From: Streptomyces violens
Lineage (GTDB): Bacteria; Actinomycetota; Actinomycetes; Streptomycetales; Streptomycetaceae
Assembly: GCF_000717745.1 (NCBI RefSeq)
Contig: NZ_JOBH01000019.1
Span: 124,001-188,000, forward strand
Reading direction: 5' to 3'
Length of the DNA: 64,000 bases
Shown one piece after another: positions 1-8,610 of the stretch; within the stretch, counting starts at the first letter, position 1; the number at the start of each line of letters is the position of its first letter. Below the pieces are notes generated by a model. The model saw only the letters and a program-made list of their open reading frames with translations, was not told where the DNA came from and did no database searches. Position numbers and translations under genes: made by a program.

Positions 1-150
1 TACGAAGGCACGTTCACCGTGTTGTCACCGGATGAGTGGCATCTGCGTTGGGCCGTCTCCGGCCCCGCCAAGGACCAGCTTCTTTCCTCCGTCTATCGCC
101 GGGTCCACGAGCCGGACGGCCGGTGTGGTCAGTCGCAGGAGGGGCGGTAG
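1..150 (+). CDS. C-terminal end of a DUF6314-like protein (partial)
   Basis: The last 49 codons of a gene that begins before the window; TAG stop at 148-150. The visible residues include LRWAVSGPAKDQ and VYRR, which resemble the C-terminal strands of the DUF6314 family of small beta-rich actinobacterial proteins of unknown function. The gene is convergent with the caspase-STAND gene and the two overlap by 22 bp, so there is no room for a terminator between them. The family call rests on one short motif and should be held loosely. Confidence 0.5.
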   Translation, partial: YEGTFTVLSPDEWHLRWAVSGPAKDQLLSSVYRRVHEPDGRCGQSQEGR

Positions 151-3100
151 GAGAGGTGGGGGAAGAGGTCGCGCCATTGGGTTTTCGTGAGGTTTGAGGG
201 GTGTAGGCGGCACAGGTCGGTGTAGGCGCGGCCGGGGTCGAGGGGGAGGACGAAGGTGCGGTCGTCGTCGCCCTCCGTGCCGTCGGGTACGACGGTGACG
301 TAGGGGCGTTCGTCCGGGAAGAAGGCGGTGTCCTGGGCGAACGGCAGGGTGGTGAAGGCCGGGGTTTCCCAGCGGCCGCTGTTGCGGGCCTTCCAGAGGC
401 GGTACGGGGTACTGCTCAGCACCCACGCACCGTCCGGGCTGCTGGTCAGCGCCTGGACGTCCTTCTCCAGGCGAAGGCTGTCCATGCGGCGGATGTGCTT
501 CGGGTCCGACACGTCCCAGACCAGCACCTGACCGCTCGTCAGTACGGTGGCCAACTCGCCCTTGCGCAGCGGGAAATAGCCGTTGGGGGCGGCCGGCAGC
601 AGCTCACCGCGGACCGGGTGGCGCATGTCGGTCAGGTCCCACAGTCGGAGGTTGGCTCCTGGCTCCTCGGTCAGCAGCATGCGTGCGGAGCGGAGGTAGA
701 CGGAGCCGCCGCCCTGGAGGGTGGCGTCGCGGAAGCGCGCGCCCTTCTTCGGCCGGGCGGGGTCGCTGACGTCCCACAGCCGCAGGTCGTCCTTCTCCTG
801 TACGCCGATCGTCCGGTCGTCCAGCCACCACAGGAACCCGTTCAGGGCCACCAGCGGCACACGGAGGACGCCGCGCCGGTGCGGGTGCCGGATGTCGTCG
901 ATGTCCCAGAGTTCGACCGTGCCGCCGGTCCCGCCGAGGGCGAGCAGCCGGCCGTTCGGACTGGCGCTGGACAGTACATCGGCCTCGTTGAACCGGATCT
1001 CCTTCCCCGGTACCGGCGGAGCGTCCGGGCCGGAGGCGAACTCCCACAGGCGGTAGGCGTTGAAGTCGTCGCCGGCCCGGAAGCGGTGGGTGAGCAGGAC
1101 GGGGCGCTGGCGCTTGTGGAGGAAGTACTGGGCTCCCCACCGCTCCGGGGGAGTGAACCGCCGCCGCGGCGCGTTCGGGTCGCTGAGGTCCCAGACCGTC
1201 GTCCGCGACTCGTACCCCTTCGTGCGCTCACGGGTGAGTACCAGCTTCCCGTCGTCGCTGAACGAAGGGCGTTCCGGCTCCCCGGGGACCTGTCTGCCCT
1301 GGAGTACGGGGGCGGGGAAGCGGTTGTGCCACAGTCGGATCTCGCCGCGGAAGTCCCCGGCGGCGAGCACCTTCCCGTCCGGGCTCCAGGCCACGGACTG
1401 CACCGGCTGGGCGGCCGGCAGCTTCCCGAGCGCCGCCGAGCTGTCGAACAGGTCGTTCATCGCGGTCCCGGTCTTCCGCTGCTCCACCGACCCGGACGCG
1501 GCGGTGTTGGCCGCCGCGAGGACCTTCCCGTCCGGCCGGAAGGCCAGGGACGGGGCCTCGGTGCCCCAAGTGGTGCCGTACAGACCGCGCTTGGCGGCCG
1601 CCAGCTTGCCGTCCCGGCCGACGGTCCATGCGTACAGTCCGTCGGCACCCGTGGCGGCGATCATGTTGCGTTGCGGATGGAAGGCGACCGCCATGATGGA
1701 GCGGGCGCCGGCGGTGTCCCGCAGTACCGGCCGCGCGGGATCACGGATGTCCCACAACCGCATCTGCGCCGACTTTTCCTCCCCCGCACTGTCCGGAGCC
1801 CCTTCCGGAATGCCGTTTCCCGCGGCGAGGTACCGGCTGTCATGGCTGAAGGCCACGGAGATCAGCTGCTGGTCCGCGGCCTCCTTTTCCCACCGCAGAG
1901 CGGGTGCCGACGGGTCGGTCATGTCCCACAGCGCGAGCCGTCCGTCGTCCCTGCCCGCTGCCAGGGTGCGTCCGTCGGGGCTGAACGCCAGGGAGAACGT
2001 GACACGGGATGAGGTCCGGCGCTCGGCCAGCCGCTCCGGGTGCCGCAGGTCCGAGACATCCCATACGGTGAGCCGGTCGGCAGTATGCACCGCGAGGACC
2101 GGCTTGCTCGGGTGGTAGGCCAGGACCGGGTTGCCTTCGCGGTAGCTGCTCATCGGCACGACGGCCGCCGGGCGCCGGGCGGCGGCACCGGACCCGAGTC
2201 GCCACAGCACCAGCTGCGCGGGCTTCTTCCGCTTGCCGTCCCGCTCCAGCCGCAGGGCCGCCGCGAGACTCCGCCCGTCGGGGGCGAACGCCAGCTTGAG
2301 CACAGGGCGGGAGGCCGCCTGGAGTACCTCGGGCGTACGGGTGACGTACGAGGAGTACAGGGCGGACCGGGTCTCCGGGGTGGGGGAGAGGCGGTAGGCC
2401 GCCAGGCTGAGCCGGAGCGCGGTGACCGGGTCCTGGTCGCGTATCTCGTCGGCGCGGGCGGCGATCTCCTGCGCGATCTCCACGGCCTCCTTGTGCGCCG
2501 CGTCCTTCGCGGCCCGGTCGCCCCGTACGACCGCGATGCCGAGCACCAGCGCCAGTACGACCAGCAACGAAACGCCCGCCCGTAACCGGAACGTGCTGCG
2601 GCGTTGTGCCGACCGTCCGGCGGCGAGGAAGTCCCGTTCCACTTGGCGCAGTTCGAGCACCTGGCCGCCGCCGTCGATCCGATGCTGAACGGCCGTCAGG
2701 TGCTTGCCGGTGTACAGACCGCTCGGGAGCCGTCCCGCCGCGTCCCAGGCGTCGGCCGCCTCCGCCAGACCCCGATGGGTCAGCAGGAATTCGAGGTTCT
2801 CGGTGATCCAGGTGCGCAGCGCGGGCCAGCCGTACAGCAGCGAGTCGTGGCACAGCTGGGCCCAGTTGTCGTCGACCACGACGAGCCGGGCCTCGACGAG
2901 ACGGTCGAGCAGCGTCGTATTGCGCTGCCTGCCGCGCTCGTCGGAGGCCGCGACGAGGTCGTCGGTCCTGACCCGGCGGCGTACCGTCTTCCCGCCGTCG
3001 CCCACCAGATGCACCAGACGCAGCAACACCGTACGCAGCGCCTGCCGTTCGGCCGGTTCGAGTGCGGTGAGGAGGGTCTCGGCGGTCTGGGCGACCGAGC

Positions 3101-4691
3101 CGCGGATGCCGCCGGTGGCGTGGTACCCGGAGATGGTCAGCCGGCCGTCCCGGCGCCTGGCCCAGGTCTCCTGCAGCGCGTGGGCGAGGAACGGCAGGGC
3201 GATGGTGTCGCCGGTACCTCGGTGCTCCTCGCGGACCTCCCGCAGCAGCAGGTCCGCGAGACCGTCCTCCAGCCGCAGCCCGGCGTGCTCGGCGGGCCCG
3301 GTGACGGCCCGGCGCAACTCCTCGTCGCTCATCGGCGGAATGGTGAACTGCCCGGTCCGTACGGCCCGGGACAGCCGGGGATCCCGCAGGCAGTGCCCGT
3401 AGTAGTCGGCACGCAGGCCCAGTACGACGCGCGGGCCGGGTCCGGGCCCCGTACCGGCATCCGTGGTCACCGCACGGACGAAGAGCTCCCGTTCCTCCGC
3501 GTCCCGGCACTGCGTGAAGATCTCCTCCAGCTGGTCGACCACCAGCACGCCGGGGGCCCGGCGCCCGTCCGCCGGACCCGGGAACCGGCCCGCTCCCAGT
3601 GCGTCCGCCACCTCCCCGAACGGCCGGCCCACCGCCCCCGCCCAGCAGGTCACCAGCTCACGGAACGGCGTCGGCCCCGGCGCCGGCACCAGCAGCACCG
3701 GCCCCACGCCGTCCGCGGCGGCCAGCCCGGCCCGCAGCAGGGACGACTTGCCCGCACCCGACGGGCCCACCAGTACCACCGGGCCAGGCGCCGCGGCGTC
3801 GGTCACCCGCTCCAGCAGCGCCCGCGTCAGCTCGTCCCGGCCGAAGAACAGATGGCGCTCCTCGGGCAGAAAGGGCCGCATACCGGGATACGGGCAGGGC
3901 GTGCCGTCGTGCGCCGGCTCGGGCGGCGGGACGTCGGGCGCCGCGACGTACCGCGGGTTGGGCGCGAGGACGAGGTCGCCCATGCGCCCCACACTGTCGG
4001 CGTGCGGCCGGGCGGGACCGTGCTGGAAGTGCCGGTCGAGGTGCCGGTAGACGTCGGCGAGGGTGAAGCGGCTCGGGCCCGCCGCGTCCCCCTCGGTCAG
4101 CAGCCGCAGCAGCGCACCGCTGAACAGCGTGTGCCGCTGCCCCTCCGGGGCGAAGGACACGGCGTAGTGGGAGGCGGAGGTCAGCAGGAAGCTGCCGGCG
4201 GGCCGGGCCGATGCGTACGGGTCCCGCTGCTGCCCCCGCGAGGCGGCTTCGGCGAGCCCGGAGAAGCAGCAGTCGAGGATCACCACCGGGCGGACGGGGG
4301 ACGCGCTCAGCAGGTTCCTGATCTCCGCGTACGGGACGGCGTGCACGGTACTGTCCGCCGACGTGCTCGCCGCGGTCGCCAGGTACAACTGGTCGCCGGG
4401 GCCGAGGAGGCCGTGCCCGACGAAGCAGAAGACGACGACGCCGTCCGCCGCCTCGTCGACCGCCCGCTCGACGGCGGCCAGTACCTCGGTCGGGCCCTCG
4501 GGGTCGGTGAGGAGCGTGATGTGTTCCTCGGCCATGCCGCACGCGGTGTGCAGTGCGGCGGCGAGGTCGGCCGCCGAGCGGCGCGCGCCGGGCAGCTCCG
4601 ACAGCAGGGCGCCCTCCGGATGCCGCCCGGTGCCGACCACCACCGCACGGCAGCCGGCACCGGCCAGACCCAACGCTCCCGGCAGGTCCAC
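129..4691 (-). CDS. Caspase-like peptidase / STAND ATPase / WD40 conflict-system effector
   Basis: A 1520-residue multidomain protein. Residues ~12-240 form a peptidase C14 (caspase) domain with catalytic His93 in FCFVGHG and Cys141 in ILDCCFSG. Residues ~265-690 form a STAND-type NTPase with Walker A GPSGAGKSS (~309-317) and Walker B VLVVDQLEEIF (~382-392). A membrane segment lies near 705-725, followed by WD40 blades (FSPDGRTLAAG, LWDISDP-type repeats) to the end. The plan fits an NTP-dependent sensor: the propeller detects a signal, the ATPase oligomerises and the caspase domain cleaves proteins, probably at the membrane. GTG start, 3 bp after the stop of the EACC1-like gene, so the two are cotranscribed. 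Leu703, just before the membrane segment, is a TTA codon (2583-2585), a bldA target in Streptomyces. Substrate and trigger are unknown. Confidence 0.85.
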   Translation of the reverse strand: MDLPGALGLAGAGCRAVVVGTGRHPEGALLSELPGARRSAADLAAALHTACGMAEEHITLLTDPEGPTEVLAAVERAVDEAADGVVVFCFVGHGLLGPGDQLYLATAASTSADSTVHAVPYAEIRNLLSASPVRPVVILDCCFSGLAEAASRGQQRDPYASARPAGSFLLTSASHYAVSFAPEGQRHTLFSGALLRLLTEGDAAGPSRFTLADVYRHLDRHFQHGPARPHADSVGRMGDLVLAPNPRYVAAPDVPPPEPAHDGTPCPYPGMRPFLPEERHLFFGRDELTRALLERVTDAAAPGPVVLVGPSGAGKSSLLRAGLAAADGVGPVLLVPAPGPTPFRELVTCWAGAVGRPFGEVADALGAGRFPGPADGRRAPGVLVVDQLEEIFTQCRDAEERELFVRAVTTDAGTGPGPGPRVVLGLRADYYGHCLRDPRLSRAVRTGQFTIPPMSDEELRRAVTGPAEHAGLRLEDGLADLLLREVREEHRGTGDTIALPFLAHALQETWARRRDGRLTISGYHATGGIRGSVAQTAETLLTALEPAERQALRTVLLRLVHLVGDGGKTVRRRVRTDDLVAASDERGRQRNTTLLDRLVEARLVVVDDNWAQLCHDSLLYGWPALRTWITENLEFLLTHRGLAEAADAWDAAGRLPSGLYTGKHLTAVQHRIDGGGQVLELRQVERDFLAAGRSAQRRSTFRLRAGVSLLVVLALVLGIAVVRGDRAAKDAAHKEAVEIAQEIAARADEIRDQDPVTALRLSLAAYRLSPTPETRSALYSSYVTRTPEVLQAASRPVLKLAFAPDGRSLAAALRLERDGKRKKPAQLVLWRLGSGAAARRPAAVVPMSSYREGNPVLAYHPSKPVLAVHTADRLTVWDVSDLRHPERLAERRTSSRVTFSLAFSPDGRTLAAGRDDGRLALWDMTDPSAPALRWEKEAADQQLISVAFSHDSRYLAAGNGIPEGAPDSAGEEKSAQMRLWDIRDPARPVLRDTAGARSIMAVAFHPQRNMIAATGADGLYAWTVGRDGKLAAAKRGLYGTTWGTEAPSLAFRPDGKVLAAANTAASGSVEQRKTGTAMNDLFDSSAALGKLPAAQPVQSVAWSPDGKVLAAGDFRGEIRLWHNRFPAPVLQGRQVPGEPERPSFSDDGKLVLTRERTKGYESRTTVWDLSDPNAPRRRFTPPERWGAQYFLHKRQRPVLLTHRFRAGDDFNAYRLWEFASGPDAPPVPGKEIRFNEADVLSSASPNGRLLALGGTGGTVELWDIDDIRHPHRRGVLRVPLVALNGFLWWLDDRTIGVQEKDDLRLWDVSDPARPKKGARFRDATLQGGGSVYLRSARMLLTEEPGANLRLWDLTDMRHPVRGELLPAAPNGYFPLRKGELATVLTSGQVLVWDVSDPKHIRRMDSLRLEKDVQALTSSPDGAWVLSSTPYRLWKARNSGRWETPAFTTLPFAQDTAFFPDERPYVTVVPDGTEGDDDRTFVLPLDPGRAYTDLCRLHPSNLTKTQWRDLFPHLSYRPSCD

Positions 4692-4694
4692 GGC

Positions 4695-5135
4695 TCAGCC
4701 CTGTTCCGGCCGCGGACCGTTCCCGGCCGCCGGTTCCGGCTGCTGGCTCGCTCCGGGTTCCTGAAGTGCCGTTGCCGGGTCCTGGAGCGCGTCGGCGATC
4801 TGCCGTGCGAGGTCGCCCGAACCCTCCGCGGTCAGCCCGCGCACCCGCTCGGAGGTGACGGTGACCTGGGTGCCGTCGGGGCGGGTGATCGTGACGGTCT
4901 GGTTGCCGCGACGGTTCTGCAGCCAGGCCACGACGGCTGCCGCCAGGGCGGCGGTCAGCCCGCCGGGAGCGAGGAGTACGTTGATCAGCTCGCCCGCCGC
5001 GCCCATCGTCCCGGGCGGTGGTGCGGCTCCGGACGGGCCGGCCGTACGGCTGCGCAGTTCGGGATCGCGTAACAGCCAGCGCCGCAGATCACCACACGCG
5101 CCACTGTCACTGCCGACCGACAGGGTGACTCTCAT
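4695..5135 (-). CDS. Effector-associated constant component 1 (EACC1)-like protein
   Basis: A 146-residue protein with an N-terminal domain (~1-30, containing RRWLLRDPELR), one membrane segment (~48-70), then a short beta domain with TVTITRPDGTQVTV and a tail rich in Ala, Gln and Pro. This arrangement matches EACC1, described by comparative genomics as the constant partner of variable effector genes in actinobacterial conflict systems that often carry caspase and STAND domains. It is the first gene of a two-gene unit with the caspase-STAND gene 3 bp downstream. RBS GGAGGGG lies upstream of the ATG. Leu22 is a TTA codon (5070-5072). The biochemical role of the family is not established; an adaptor or membrane recruiter is an inference. 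Confidence 0.75.
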   Translation of the reverse strand: MRVTLSVGSDSGACGDLRRWLLRDPELRSRTAGPSGAAPPPGTMGAAGELINVLLAPGGLTAALAAAVVAWLQNRRGNQTVTITRPDGTQVTVTSERVRGLTAEGSGDLARQIADALQDPATALQEPGASQQPEPAAGNGPRPEQG

Positions 5136-5347
5136 GTGCCCCTCCCCGTGCCGAGCGCCCCCTGCGCCCCTCCCGGAGGCTAGCGCCTGGCGTGCGCCCC
5201 CACCAGATCGTCGGCCCCGACGGCGCCCCGAATATGGGCTGTTGACGGCGCGTCAGCGCGGATCGGAGGCGCCAGTAGCCGTGGGTACGTACGGATTCCG
5301 CCCGGCCGGTCCGCTGCTGCGCTCACGGACGAGAAACGGTTCGAGTA

Positions 5348-5929
5348 TTACCAGTTGCTGGCGCCCACCAGCTTGCGGATGCCCGGCAGCGCCGCGTCCA
5401 GTACCGTCGGGAACCACGCCGAGAACGTTGCGTTCTTCCGCAGCGCCGCCAGCTCCTCCGCCGTCACGAACGCGGTCTCCCCGACCTCCTCGGCGTCAGG
5501 CCGCGGCGCCTGCGAGACCAGTCCCACGAACAGGTGGTTGTACTCCTGCTCCACCAGCCCGGACGCCGGGTCGGGGTGGTTGTAGCGCACCGTTCCCGCC
5601 TCCTGGAGCAGCGAGGGCCCAATGCCCAGCTCCTCTCCGGTGCGGCGGGCGGCCGCCACGAAGGGGGGCTCGCCCGGGTAGGGATGACCGCAGCACGTGT
5701 TCGACCACACGCCGGGGGAGTGGTACTTGCCCAGCGCCCTGCGCTGCAGCAGCATTCGCCCGTCGGCGTCGAAGAGAAACACCGAGAACGCCCGGTGCAG
5801 CTGCCCTGGAGCCTGGTGCGCCGACAGCTTCTCCGCGGTGCCGATCGTGGTGCCTTCCTCATCCACCAGCTCGAGCATGATGTCGGCCGTTGCTTCGGTC
5901 GGCGAGGAGTCGGACGGGCTGGTCGGCAT
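5348..5929 (-). CDS. idi: Isopentenyl-diphosphate delta-isomerase, type I
   Basis: Interconverts IPP and DMAPP, giving the allylic primer needed by prenyltransferases. The protein is 193 residues of the Nudix-fold type I family: HRAFSVFLFD, LLQRRALGKYHSPGVWSNTCCGHP with the active-site Cys in TCCGHP, the Nudix-like helix AARRTGEELG, and YNHPDP followed by EQEYNHLFVG with the catalytic Glu. The ATG at 5929 is chosen because AAAGGAAG lies 5 nt upstream and related Streptomyces proteins start at this Met-Pro; an in-frame extension to 5995 is unlikely. It is the last gene of the rppA-cupin-prenyltransferase unit, 106 bp after the prenyltransferase. Here it probably supplies DMAPP for that enzyme, since type I Idi is not usual in the housekeeping MEP pathway of streptomycetes. 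Confidence 0.93.
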   Translation of the reverse strand: MPTSPSDSSPTEATADIMLELVDEEGTTIGTAEKLSAHQAPGQLHRAFSVFLFDADGRMLLQRRALGKYHSPGVWSNTCCGHPYPGEPPFVAAARRTGEELGIGPSLLQEAGTVRYNHPDPASGLVEQEYNHLFVGLVSQAPRPDAEEVGETAFVTAEELAALRKNATFSAWFPTVLDAALPGIRKLVGASNW

Positions 5930-6035
5930 GAACTTCCTTTGCATGTCGGGTCCTTGGGGCGGCCCGGCGGGTCTCCATGGCGACCCACCGGACACGCTCC
6001 AGCGGAATGGCTGACTGGCTGATGGCCGGACGGAA

Positions 6036-6950
6036 TTACGCGGACTGCTCGTCCGGCGAATTCGCCAGGTGCATGGCGTTCACAATGGCGGGCTGCCAGT
6101 GGTAGAACGGCTCCAGCTTGTAGTAGTTACCGCGAGCCGACAGCGTGGTCGCGTAAATGCACTTGCGGTCGGCGCCGGCGAACGGAACTCCGGCCGCGAA
6201 CTTCGTGATGGTCGGCCCCAGGTCGGTCGGCACGAGCTCGGGTTCCGGGACGAGCACGGGGAAGCACGCACGGTCGATCTTCGACGATTCCCAGGAGAAG
6301 GTGAAGTACACCGCGAAAGCCTTCGCGCACAGCTCCAGCTCGTACTCGCTCGGCTCGGGAATTCCGAGTTCGCGGGTCAGCTCGCGGACCCGCTCCGGCG
6401 CAAAGGTGCCGTCCGGCAGGCCGTCGAAGTAGATGTTGAGGGTGTGCGAGGTGTAGTCGACCGCGAACAGGCTGGCCGAGTGCAGCCCGTAGCGCGCCAG
6501 CAGGTCGAGATTGTCCGCCACCGCGCGCGGCATGGACTCCAGCTTCGACAGCTCATCGAGCGGCTGCGGCCGGCTGCTCGGGAAGAAGCACCAGATCTTC
6601 TGGAAGCCGGCGGCAATCTCGAAATCTCCGCCGGTGCCCTCGATCGGGAACCGCTCCTTGACGTCCTGGAAAAGCCGGTCCGCGGCATGGTCGCCGCGCG
6701 CCAGCAGCCCTTCGGACACAGCGGTCTCATAGGGGTCCAGGTCACCGGTGTACTTGATGTACCGGTAACCCATCAGCTTTTCGCGACGCGCGCCGGTGGC
6801 TATGCGGAGGGCCACCGAGGCATTGGTGAAGGCCGGCTCGAACGCGGCCAGCGCGCCCTTGACCTTGTCGGACTCCAGCGGCAGATCCAGCAGCTTGGCG
6901 GATTCCTCGATGGCGGAATAGACGTCGTTGATTTCTACGGTGTTCGTCAC
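6036..6950 (-). CDS. ABBA-fold aromatic prenyltransferase (NphB / Fnq26 / Fur7-like)
   Basis: A soluble 304-residue prenyltransferase of the NphB/CloQ family, which moves DMAPP- or GPP-derived groups onto phenols and hydroxynaphthalenes. Family landmarks along the protein are VYSAIEESAKLL at the N-terminus, DPYETAVSEGLL, GGDFEIAAGFQKIWCFFP, SMPRAVADNLDLLARYGL, FAVDYTSHTLNIYF, AVYFTFSWESSKIDRACF and ARGNYYKLEPFYHW. These alternate strands and helices as expected for the ABBA barrel. The length matches NphB (307). The gene starts 17 bp after the cupin stop. Given RppA upstream, the acceptor is probably flaviolin, mompain or another tetrahydroxynaphthalene product; the donor (C5, C10 or C15) cannot be told from sequence. 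Confidence 0.9.
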   Translation of the reverse strand: MTNTVEINDVYSAIEESAKLLDLPLESDKVKGALAAFEPAFTNASVALRIATGARREKLMGYRYIKYTGDLDPYETAVSEGLLARGDHAADRLFQDVKERFPIEGTGGDFEIAAGFQKIWCFFPSSRPQPLDELSKLESMPRAVADNLDLLARYGLHSASLFAVDYTSHTLNIYFDGLPDGTFAPERVRELTRELGIPEPSEYELELCAKAFAVYFTFSWESSKIDRACFPVLVPEPELVPTDLGPTITKFAAGVPFAGADRKCIYATTLSARGNYYKLEPFYHWQPAIVNAMHLANSPDEQSA

Positions 6951-6967
6951 TGTGTCTTCTCCTGGGC

Positions 6968-7507
6968 TCAGCGGTCAGCGGCACCCGGCTGCGGGCGGTG
7001 GTGGCGCAGCGGGGTGAATTGCGTGATGTCGTAGTCGTGGCGCAGACGCTCGATCGCCTCGGGGTCCGGCGGGCCGGGCGCGGCGAAGATCTCCGCCAGC
7101 TTCTCGAAGTAGACCTCGTGCTGGGGTGACGGGCTCACGGTGAAGAGCACCCGCGCCGGTGCGTCGGTGCGATTCGCGAAACCGTGCGGGCAGCCCGTCG
7201 GGACGAAAGCGATGCTGCCCGCGGTGGCCCGCGCCGGGCGGTCTCCGGCGGCGGACTTCCAGTCCGTCCAGCCCTCCGCGGTGTAGCGCTCCGGCTCGAA
7301 GGCGAAGATGTCCAGTTCGCCTTCGAGTACGCAGAACATTTCCTGGGAGTGGTGGTGCTTGTGCGCGCCGACATCAAATCCCGGCGGCACGACGACCTCG
7401 AACACCGACGCACTCGAGCCGTCCGCGCCCGTCACCTTGAAGGTGATTTCCTGTGCCGGCGTGATGATTTTCCGCCCGCCGCCGGGCCCAACGACAATGC
7501 CATTCAC
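6968..7507 (-). CDS. Cupin-fold quinone-forming monooxygenase (MomA-like)
   Basis: A 179-residue single-domain cupin. Motif 1 is HKHHHSQEMFCVLEGELD, with His and Glu metal ligands, and motif 2 includes FVPTGCPHGFAN with the last His. Cupins next to rppA include MomA-type enzymes, which oxidise tetrahydroxynaphthalene or flaviolin to hydroxynaphthoquinones (quinone-forming monooxygenases). The gene sits between rppA (50 bp upstream) and the prenyltransferase (17 bp downstream) on the same strand. The inferred role is oxidation of THN-derived material to flaviolin or mompain before or after prenylation. A simple sugar- or substrate-binding cupin cannot be excluded. Confidence 0.8.
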   Translation of the reverse strand: MNGIVVGPGGGRKIITPAQEITFKVTGADGSSASVFEVVVPPGFDVGAHKHHHSQEMFCVLEGELDIFAFEPERYTAEGWTDWKSAAGDRPARATAGSIAFVPTGCPHGFANRTDAPARVLFTVSPSPQHEVYFEKLAEIFAAPGPPDPEAIERLRHDYDITQFTPLRHHRPQPGAADR

Positions 7508-7557
7508 TGGGTAACCTCATTCACTTCTGTGGTCTGGCCGGCCATTTCCGCTCCTGC

Positions 7558-8610
7558 CTAGACCCAGGTGCCCAAGGTCATCTCTGCGGTGATGCCCGGG
7601 CCGAAGCCGGCCATCAGCCCCTTGTGTCCGGGGATCGCGCTGTCTTCGTCGAACAGCCGGCGCAGCGCGTCGAGCACGACGGCGCTGGCGATGTTCCCGT
7701 ACTCGGTCAGCGTCGCGGAGCTGTGCCGGAAGGCCGTGCGGTCGACGCCGAGGTACTTGGCGAGGTCGTCCAGGATGCGCGGGCCGCCGGCGTGGATGAC
7801 GTAGAAGTCCAGGTCACCGGCGTCCCAGCCGTGGGTCTCGCCGAGCTCGCGCAGCACCGGGGCGAGCGGCTCCATCGTTCCCGGGACGCGGCGGTCGAGC
7901 TGGAAGTGGAAGCCGGTGTCGCGGACGGCGTAGGAGATCCAGTCCTCGGTGTTCGGAATGAGGTACGAGGCATTGCGCTCCAGCTGCACGCCGCGAACGC
8001 CGGTGGCGCCGCGGCCGCGCATCACGGCGGCCGCGACCGCGTCACCGAACAGCCCGTCGGACAGCAGCGAGCCGATGTCATCGGCGTCGGGCTGGTAGCA
8101 CAGGGAGCACAGCTCGCAGGAGACGATCAGGACATTGCTGTCGGGGTGGGCCGCGCAGAAATCGTGGGCGCGGTTGATCGCCGCGCCGCCCGCCGCGCAG
8201 CCGAGCTGCGCGATCGGCAGCTGACGGGTGTCGTACCGGAATCCCATGTGGTTGATCAGCCATGCGGTCAGCGAGGGCATCATGAACCCGGTGCACGACA
8301 CATAGATGATCGCGTCAATGTCCTCGGCAGTCAGCTGCGCGTTCGCCAGGGCCTCTTCGATGACTTCCGGGCAGCGCTTCTTCGATTCCATCTCGTAGAT
8401 GCGGTTGCGCACCTCGAAGCCCGGGTGGTTGAGGGTTTCCTCGATGGGCTGGACCAGGTGCCGCTTCTGTACCCCGGTGTTCTGTATCAGTCGCAGCGCG
8501 AGCGGCAGCTGCGGCTTTCCCGCATGCGCCTCCCTGGCGAATTCCAGGGTCTGTTCCATGGTGATGACGTATTCCGGAACGGCGACGGCAGGTCGACACA
8601 AAATAGCCAA
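7558..8610 (-). CDS. rppA: 1,3,6,8-Tetrahydroxynaphthalene synthase (type III polyketide synthase)
   Basis: Condenses five malonyl-CoA to 1,3,6,8-tetrahydroxynaphthalene, which autoxidises to flaviolin. The 350-residue protein has the chalcone-synthase-like thiolase fold: ILCRPAVAVPEYVITM at the N-terminus, catalytic Cys in QLGCAAGGAAINRA, His in YVIHAGGPRILDDL, Asn in EYGNIASAVVLDAL, and GFGPGITAEM near the end. The TTG at 8610 is chosen because the protein then begins MAILCRPAV as in characterised RppA, and AAGGGGGA lies 6 nt upstream; the longer GTG extension to 8643 has no family match. It is the first gene of the minicluster, with a promoter candidate at 8842-8870. Confidence 0.95.
   Translation of the reverse strand: MAILCRPAVAVPEYVITMEQTLEFAREAHAGKPQLPLALRLIQNTGVQKRHLVQPIEETLNHPGFEVRNRIYEMESKKRCPEVIEEALANAQLTAEDIDAIIYVSCTGFMMPSLTAWLINHMGFRYDTRQLPIAQLGCAAGGAAINRAHDFCAAHPDSNVLIVSCELCSLCYQPDADDIGSLLSDGLFGDAVAAAVMRGRGATGVRGVQLERNASYLIPNTEDWISYAVRDTGFHFQLDRRVPGTMEPLAPVLRELGETHGWDAGDLDFYVIHAGGPRILDDLAKYLGVDRTAFRHSSATLTEYGNIASAVVLDALRRLFDEDSAIPGHKGLMAGFGPGITAEMTLGTWV

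Noticed and set aside
2604..5072. Long open frame on the plus strand opposite the caspase-STAND and EACC1 genes
   Set aside because: Very GC-rich codons and antisense to two clear genes with intact motifs; no RBS or recognisable domain. Similar shadows at 495-2012 (+), 1840-3510 (-) and 21132-22994 (+) were rejected for the same reason.
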